Of a stretch of DNA of 64,000 nucleotides, positions 59,613 through 64,000 are shown one piece after another (within the stretch, counting starts at the first letter, position 1; every line of letters begins with the position of its first letter). The notes below the pieces were generated by a model. That model was not told the DNA's origin. It saw only the letters and a program-made list of their open reading frames with translations, and made no database searches. Made by a program: the position numbers and the translations under genes. This stretch comes from Hydrogenophaga aromaticivorans (GTDB lineage Bacteria; Pseudomonadota; Gammaproteobacteria; Burkholderiales; Burkholderiaceae_C), in contig NZ_VYGV01000003.1 in assembly GCF_013387465.1 (NCBI RefSeq), positions 62,001 to 126,000 on the forward strand. Reading direction: 5' to 3'.

Positions 59613-60566
59613 TCAGAAGTTGTGGCGCACACCCAGAGCCAAGTGGTTGAAGTTCTTGGCGTCTTCACCCTTGCCATCACGGACGATCGCGGCGTAGGTG
59701 AAGGTGCGCTTGCTCAGAGCGTACTTGGCTTCAACCAGCAGATCGGTGTCTTTGGCTTCGGTGTCGCGTGCGACATCCAGCGTCAGGGTCACAGGACCCA
59801 TGGTGGTGCTGCCGCCCAGCGTGAAGCCCTTGGCAACGCCGGAAGGATCCATCACGGAACCAGCCAGCTTGAAGCCGCCGAAGTCGTAGCTGCCGCCCAG
59901 CGACTTGCCGGCCTCAGCATCCTGGACCTTGTCGTAGGCGAAGGCCACCACGATCGGGCCGTTGCGGTAGATGGCGTTCAGGTTGTTGCGCGCACGCTCA
60001 ACACCCGCGACAGCAGGCGTTGTGGCGGTAGCGGCCACGGCGCCCACGACGTTGTTGCCTTTGAGCACGTGAGCAAAGCTGACAGAGAAGCCGGCCATGC
60101 TGGGAGATGTGTACATCAGCTGGGCAGAGCTGCGGGTGTTCAGGAAGCCGAACTGCGAACCGACCACCGAGTAGTTGGCGGTGCCGGTCAGTTCCCAGGC
60201 AGCGATGCCATAGAACGAAGGCGTCAGGCTGCGGCCCAGACGCAGGTCACCGAAGCCACCGCTCAGGTTCATCCAGGCAGCACGGCCGAAGTCACCAGCG
60301 CCAGCGGTGGAGATGGAGCCATCGCCCAAACTGAGACCTTGCTCGAAGTTGAAACCGGCCTTCAGACCGCCACCGAGATCTTCGGTGCCACGCACGCCCC
60401 AGCGGCTGGTACCGTTGTTCAAAGCGCCAGCGCTCATCACAGCCGCGGAGGTGTCGGTCGACTTGGTCAGGGCCACGTCGGCCACGCCGTACAGGGTCAC
60501 GGAAGACTGAGCGAAGGCGGCGCCGGTAGCAGCCACGGCGGCCAGAGCAATCAGGGTCTTTTTCAT
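59613..60566 (-). CDS. Gram-negative porin (second of two)
   Basis: Second general porin, 317 residues from the ATG at 60566 with GGAGAT upstream. The signal MKKTLIALAAVAATGAAFA and mature start QSSVTLYGVADVAL are close to the first porin. RGTEDLGGGLKAGFNFEQGL and FGRAAWMNLSGGFGDLRLGR follow, and it ends LGVRHNF. The two share their signal and first strands but diverge in loops, suggesting an older duplication with different pore properties. MlaA (7153) normally works with a porin; whether either of these is its partner is unknown. Confidence 0.95.
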   Translation of the reverse strand: MKKTLIALAAVAATGAAFAQSSVTLYGVADVALTKSTDTSAAVMSAGALNNGTSRWGVRGTEDLGGGLKAGFNFEQGLSLGDGSISTAGAGDFGRAAWMNLSGGFGDLRLGRSLTPSFYGIAAWELTGTANYSVVGSQFGFLNTRSSAQLMYTSPSMAGFSVSFAHVLKGNNVVGAVAATATTPAVAGVERARNNLNAIYRNGPIVVAFAYDKVQDAEAGKSLGGSYDFGGFKLAGSVMDPSGVAKGFTLGGSTTMGPVTLTLDVARDTEAKDTDLLVEAKYALSKRTFTYAAIVRDGKGEDAKNFNHLALGVRHNF

Positions 60567-60710
60567 TAAGAGTATCTCCAAGGTTGAAAAAAGAGGCCGC
60601 GGGTCTGATGCCCCCGAGCCAACCTCCGTTTTGGAAGCTGAATCGATTGCACCAGAATGCACTGCCCGCCGCCATGCTCACAGGGCTGACTCTGGGTAAA
60701 CCCTAAGGCT

Positions 60711-60732
60711 TCTGTTGTTCCCTGACAACAGA
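60711..60732. promoter_or_regulatory. Inverted repeat TCTGTTGT-N6-ACAACAGA (operator-like)
   Basis: A perfect eight-base inverted repeat with six-base spacer in the 308-base gap between the second porin and coq7. It is followed 41 bases on by a second, related inverted repeat at 60774-60800. The gap has no coding sequence and also contains the palindrome-like GGGTAAACCC just before. Confidence 0.4.
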
Positions 60733-60773
60733 CTCCCAGACCGCCCACACATTCCACCAAGTGCCTTGATGGA

Positions 60774-60800
60774 CAGTCTGTTTTGATGTCTGACAGACTG
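60774..60800. promoter_or_regulatory. Inverted repeat CAGTCTGT-N11-ACAGACTG (operator-like)
   Basis: A perfect eight-base inverted repeat with eleven-base spacer, sharing the TCTGT/ACAGA core with the repeat at 60711. It lies 74 bases before the coq7 ATG and over 200 bases from the porin start. Confidence 0.4.
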
Positions 60801-60874
60801 ACGCCTGAAGGCCAACCCGCCTTGATCCTCGAGGCGAGAACCACCGTCACGCTGCCGACTTTGGAGAAACACCC

Positions 60875-61519
60875 ATGTCCCTGGATCCCTTGCTGAACGC
60901 TACCGATTCGGCACTGCGCACGCTGTTCGTGCCCCCGCGCGCTTCACGCGCCTGCCCCATCCTGCCCGAACGCGGCGATGTCGATCTGGGGGACGCCGAC
61001 CGGCGGCTTTCAGGCGCGCTGATGCGGGTGAACCACGTGGGCGAGGTTTGTGCCCAGGCGCTGTACACCGCCCAAGCGCTGGCCGCTCGCATGGGCGGTG
61101 CAACGACCAATGAAATGCTGGCGCGACAGCTGGAAGCCGCCGGACGGGAAGAAACGGACCACCTGGCCTGGACCCGGGAGCGGCTGGACGAACTGGGTGC
61201 TCGCCCTTCTTTGCTGAATCCGCTCTGGTATGCGGGTGCTTTTGGACTGGGCTTGCTGGCAGGGCGCTTTGGGCCAGGCGTGAGCCTGGGCTTTGTGGTG
61301 GAGACAGAGCGCCAGGTGGAAGCGCATCTGGCGAGCCACATGGACCGCCTGCCTCCCGATGATCAGGCGTCAAGGGCCATCGTGGCTCAAATGAAGGACG
61401 ACGAAGCACGCCACGCCCGCGATGCCCAACACGCGGGTGCCACCGAGTTGCCAGAACCCGTCAGGGGCCTGATGCGGCTTGCCGCCCGTGTGATGACGAC
61501 GGTGGCGCATCGGATCTGA
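60875..61519 (+). CDS. coq7: Ubiquinone biosynthesis di-iron hydroxylase Coq7
   Basis: Hydroxylates the demethoxy-ubiquinone ring at the membrane, the penultimate modification in ubiquinone synthesis. It has 214 residues. The ferritin-like di-iron ligands are all visible: Glu57 (HVGEVCA), Glu93 and His96 (REETDHLAW), Glu145 (VETERQVE) and Glu176 with His179 (DDEARHARD). A central hydrophobic stretch ([16 protein letters not shown]) fits membrane association. It replaces the flavin-dependent UbiF of E. coli, as usual in betaproteobacteria. It converges on the OsmC-like gene with a 28-base gap holding a small imperfect hairpin. Confidence 0.95.
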   Translation: MSLDPLLNATDSALRTLFVPPRASRACPILPERGDVDLGDADRRLSGALMRVNHVGEVCAQALYTAQALAARMGGATTNEMLARQLEAAGREETDHLAWTRERLDELGARPSLLNPLWYAGAFGLGLLAGRFGPGVSLGFVVETERQVEAHLASHMDRLPPDDQASRAIVAQMKDDEARHARDAQHAGATELPEPVRGLMRLAARVMTTVAHRI

Positions 61520-61547
61520 GCGCCTGAAACCCCCTTCAGCGTGGGTC

Positions 61548-61997
61548 TCAGGCTTCCAGCACGTCGAAACCGGTGGTGATTTCCGCCGTCTTGCCCAGCA
61601 TGATGCTGGCAGAACAGTATTTGTCGTGGCTCATGGCAATGGCTCGCTCCACCGCCGCGGGCGGGATGGCCTTGCCGGTGACCGTGAAATGCATGTGGAT
61701 TTTGGTGAAGACCTTGGGATCGGTCTCGGCCCGTTCGGTGCTGAGCTTGACGCTGCAGCCCCGAACATCGTGGCGGCCACGTTTCAGGATCAGAACCACG
61801 TCGTAGGCGGTACAGCCACCCGTGCCTGCCAGAAGTGTTTCCATGGGCCGCGGCGCCATGTTGGCCCCGCCATTTTCAGGTTTCGCGGCGTCTGGAGCAC
61901 CGTCCATCGCCAACACATGACCACTGCCGGTTTCCGCCACAAAACCCATGTGCGATCGGGTGCCGGTGGCGCCGGTCCAGGAGACGGTGCATTCCAT
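61548..61997 (-). CDS. OsmC-family protein (YhfA-like)
   Basis: Cytoplasmic OsmC/Ohr-fold protein of 149 residues. The two conserved cysteines are Cys62 (TGGCTAYDVV) and Cys128 (DKYCSASIML), which in the family form the redox centre for hydroperoxide reduction. The PRPMETLLAGTGGC context is more like the YhfA subgroup than Ohr, so the natural substrate is uncertain. Convergent with coq7 and followed upstream by the promoter of the short RNA before ilvA. Confidence 0.9.
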   Translation of the reverse strand: MECTVSWTGATGTRSHMGFVAETGSGHVLAMDGAPDAAKPENGGANMAPRPMETLLAGTGGCTAYDVVLILKRGRHDVRGCSVKLSTERAETDPKVFTKIHMHFTVTGKAIPPAAVERAIAMSHDKYCSASIMLGKTAEITTGFDVLEA

Positions 61998-62073
61998 GAA
62001 GCTTCCAGATGTGAAATAAACGACGATTTTTGAATCTGCTCCCTAAAAAGGAGCAAATTCAGGATTCAGGATG

Positions 62074-62101
62074 TTGCGTTGCAGCATGCGAGCGCTATAC
62101 T
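62074..62101 (+). promoter_or_regulatory. Likely promoter of a short terminated RNA upstream of ilvA
   Basis: TTGCGT (62074-62079) and TATACT (62096-62101) are 16 bases apart. The expected start near 62108 is followed by a terminator only about 75 bases later, before ilvA. Confidence 0.5.
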
Positions 62102-62107
62102 GACGTC

Positions 62108-62186
62108 ATTGTATTGAAGGTTGTCTCCTCTGCCCTCCAAGGGTGGATTTAAACCCGGACCGGTTCTTCCAGTCCGGGTTTTTTTT
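62108..62186 (+). ncRNA. Candidate small RNA or attenuated leader upstream of ilvA
   Basis: The region between the promoter boxes and the terminator is about 75-80 bases. It begins with a C/U-rich segment holding CTCCTC and CCCTCC, which are complementary to Shine-Dalgarno sequences, then a small hairpin, then the terminator stem. It contains no start codon with a plausible leader peptide, so classic peptide attenuation is unlikely. It could be a trans-acting RNA or a regulated leader of ilvA. Confidence 0.4.
62151..62186 (+). terminator. Rho-independent terminator before ilvA
   Basis: AAACCCGGAC (62151-62160) pairs perfectly with GTCCGGGTTT (62172-62181) and runs into eight T residues. It ends 44 bases before the ilvA ATG, so any transcript from the 62074 promoter must pass it to reach ilvA. 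A weak TATGAT (62206-62211) could start a separate ilvA transcript. Confidence 0.9.
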
Positions 62187-62229
62187 GGCCGACTGGCGCG
62201 CTCTATATGATGAGCACCGAGGAAACACC

Positions 62230-63840
62230 ATGCCCGTCAGCCCCAAAAAGCCCGCCGCCCCTGCCGCTCTGCCGGCCTCGTCCCCCGTCACAACGCTGAC
62301 ACCCGCCGAATACCTCAAGAAGATCCTGACAGCCCGGGTCTATGACGTGGCCGTTGAATCGGCTCTGGAACCGGCAAAAAACCTGGGCCGGCGTCTGCAC
62401 AACACGGTGCTGCTCAAGCGCGAAGACCAGCAACCCGTGTTCAGCTTCAAGCTGCGCGGTGCCTACAACAAGATGGCGCAGCTGACCCCCGAGCAGCTGA
62501 AAAAGGGCGTGATCTGTGCGTCGGCCGGCAATCACGCCCAAGGCGTGGCGCTGGGCGGCCACAAGCTGGGCACCCGCGCGGTGATCGTGATGCCGACCAC
62601 CACGCCACAGGTGAAGGTGGATGCGGTTCGGGCGCTTGGCGGTGACGTGGTGCTGCACGGCGACAGCTACTCCGATGCCTACACCCACGCGGTGGCGCTG
62701 CAGAAAAAGCAGGGCCTGACTTTCGTGCACCCGTTTGACGACCCGGACGTGATCGCCGGCCAAGGCACGATTGCCATGGAAATCCTGCGACAACTGCAAA
62801 GTCTGGGTTCGGACCACCTCGATGCGGTGTTCGTCGCGATTGGCGGCGGTGGGTTGATTTCGGGTGTGGCCAATTACATCAAGGCGGTGCGACCGGAGAT
62901 CAAGGTGATCGGGGTGCAGACCGTGGACTCCGACGCCATGATGCAATCGGTCCAGGCGGGCCAGCGCATCGCGCTGGCCGATGTGGGTCTCTTCGCGGAC
63001 GGTACAGCCGTCAAGCTCGTGGGCGAAGAAACCTTCCGCATCGCCAGCGGTCTGGTGGACGAGTTCATGGTGGTCGACACCGACGCGGTGTGTGCCGCCA
63101 TCAAAGACATCTTTATCGACACGCGCAGCATCGTCGAGCCCTCAGGCGCGATGGCGGTTGCCGCGGTCAAACAGTACGTCGCCAAGCACAAGACCAAGGG
63201 CGAGACCTACGCCGCCATCCTGTGCGGCGCCAACATGAATTTCGACCGGCTGCGCTTCGTGGCCGAGCGCGCCGAGGTGGGCGAAGAACGCGAGGCCCTG
63301 TTCGCCGTGACCATCCCCGAGGAGCGCGGCAGCTTCAAACGTTTTCTGGAAACCATCGGCGACCTGCCCGGCGGTCCGCGCAACGTGACCGAGTTCAACT
63401 ACCGGATCGGCAACGCCGACACGGCGCACGTTTTTGTGGGACTGACCACGCAGGGCAAGGGCGAGTCGGCCCGGATCGCCGCCAATTTCAAGCGCCAGGG
63501 ATTCGAGGCGCTGGACCTCACGCACGACGACCTGGCCAAAGAACACATTCGCCACATGGTGGGTGGGCATTCACCGCTGGCCCAGGACGAGCGCCTGTTG
63601 CGCTTCGTCTTTCCCGAGCGGCCGGGCGCCTTGCTCAAGTTCCTCAGCCTCATGCGCCCGGGCTGGAACATCAGCCTGTTTCACTACCGCAACCAGGGTG
63701 CTGACTACGGCCGCATCCTGGTTGGGCTCCAGGTGCCGCCCAAGGACGACAAGGCGTTTGCGCGCTTCCTCGACACACTGGGCTACCCGTACGTCGAGGA
63801 AACCGCCAATCCGGTGTACCGTCTGTTTCTCAAAAGCTGA
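62230..63840 (+). CDS. ilvA: Biosynthetic threonine ammonia-lyase IlvA
   Basis: PLP enzyme deaminating threonine to 2-oxobutyrate, the entry step of isoleucine synthesis. It has 536 residues from the ATG at 62230 with GAGGAAA upstream. A Pro/Ala-rich leader of about 25 residues precedes the catalytic domain. The PLP lysine is in FSFKLRGAYNKM, the substrate loop is SAGNHAQG, and the phosphate-binding glycines are GGGGLISG. Two ACT-like regulatory domains fill the C-terminus (from about residue 360, LFAVTIPEERGSFKRFLE, and 450, LLRFVFPERPGALLKFLS), the form normally inhibited by isoleucine. It is preceded by the terminator-like structure at 62151. Confidence 0.96.
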   Translation: MPVSPKKPAAPAALPASSPVTTLTPAEYLKKILTARVYDVAVESALEPAKNLGRRLHNTVLLKREDQQPVFSFKLRGAYNKMAQLTPEQLKKGVICASAGNHAQGVALGGHKLGTRAVIVMPTTTPQVKVDAVRALGGDVVLHGDSYSDAYTHAVALQKKQGLTFVHPFDDPDVIAGQGTIAMEILRQLQSLGSDHLDAVFVAIGGGGLISGVANYIKAVRPEIKVIGVQTVDSDAMMQSVQAGQRIALADVGLFADGTAVKLVGEETFRIASGLVDEFMVVDTDAVCAAIKDIFIDTRSIVEPSGAMAVAAVKQYVAKHKTKGETYAAILCGANMNFDRLRFVAERAEVGEEREALFAVTIPEERGSFKRFLETIGDLPGGPRNVTEFNYRIGNADTAHVFVGLTTQGKGESARIAANFKRQGFEALDLTHDDLAKEHIRHMVGGHSPLAQDERLLRFVFPERPGALLKFLSLMRPGWNISLFHYRNQGADYGRILVGLQVPPKDDKAFARFLDTLGYPYVEETANPVYRLFLKS

Positions 63841-63852
63841 GGCACCGACACT

Positions 63853-64000
63853 ATGGACGCAAGGACTGAAACAGTGGTTGAAGAACCCCGGAACAGAGCG
63901 TCCTTGCCCGAACCCCAGTGGCCGCAGGTGGAGCCCACGGATGACGCTGAACTGGAGCGGTACCTCCGGCAGGTGCTCCGGCCGGAGCACCTGCCCGAAC
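63853..64000 (+). CDS. Unidentified gene, N-terminal part only (runs off the right edge)
   Basis: An open frame from the ATG at 63853, 12 bases after the ilvA stop, continues to the edge (49 codons). The product starts MDARTETVVEEPRNRA and is rich in Glu, Pro and Arg, with DDAELERYLRQVL as a possible helix. I do not recognise a family. Codon use is GC-rich like its neighbours, and the tight spacing suggests co-transcription with ilvA. No clear ribosome-binding site is seen, so the start and even the coding status are tentative. Confidence 0.45.
   Translation, partial: MDARTETVVEEPRNRASLPEPQWPQVEPTDDAELERYLRQVLRPEHLPE

Overview
The window is typical chromosomal DNA of a GC-rich betaproteobacterium. 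It most resembles the Burkholderiales family Comamonadaceae (Hydrogenophaga- or Acidovorax-like). I infer this from the gene orders (mlaFEDACB-ibaG-murA-hisGDC, pilMNOPQ-aroK-aroB-dgt-gltBD), the System II cytochrome c maturation proteins, the paired MKK-type porins and the G+C-rich codon use. This is recognition by eye; no database search was run. About 55 genes are packed densely, mostly in housekeeping operons.

Layout: 1-10.1 kb, all on the minus strand, carries histidine biosynthesis (hisG, hisD, hisC), murA, ibaG, a two-gene ABC exporter and the Mla phospholipid-transport genes. 10.1-16.4 kb holds glutamate synthase (gltB, gltD). At 16.5-17.35 kb a small tyrosine (REP-type) transposase unit sits just behind the gltB promoter. 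17.4-21.6 kb has an MFS transporter, dgt, aroB and aroK. 21.7-27.3 kb is the type IV pilus operon pilMNOPQ plus a small lipoprotein gene, and is visibly more AT-rich than its surroundings. 27.5-30.5 kb has mrcA, cyaY and lptM; 30.6-36.8 kb has msrQ/msrP, the ccsB/resB haem-ligation pair and cytochrome c4. 36.9-43.3 kb has engB, two lipid A-type acyltransferases, metK and an orphan three-PAS histidine kinase. 43.4-50.1 kb has an SDR oxidoreductase, ccoG, the CIRCE-controlled groESL operon, transaldolase and a HexR-like regulator. 50.4-57.6 kb is a peptide-type ABC transporter operon with an embedded M20 amidohydrolase. 58-64 kb has a ComEA-like protein, two porins, coq7, an OsmC-like protein, ilvA and the start of an unidentified gene.

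How the genes work together: much of the window serves the cell envelope (Mla, MurA, PBP1A, lipid A acylation, porins, pilus secretin) and redox/haem biology (ResB/CcsB, cytochrome c4, CcoG, MsrPQ, CyaY). The rest is core nitrogen, amino-acid and carbon metabolism.

The most interesting unexplained signal is a repeat with four copies (about 2440, 3830, 50150 and 53440). Each copy lies just after a stop codon in the sense orientation. Each folds into the same three hairpins, and the outer stem sequences differ between copies but stay complementary (compensatory changes). Three of the four lie inside operons. Other leads are the remains of a deleted substrate-binding-protein gene in front of the dppB-like permease, a probable short terminated RNA before ilvA, and an 88-base palindromic element after the HexR-like gene. 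I found no CRISPR array, prophage, tRNA or rRNA.
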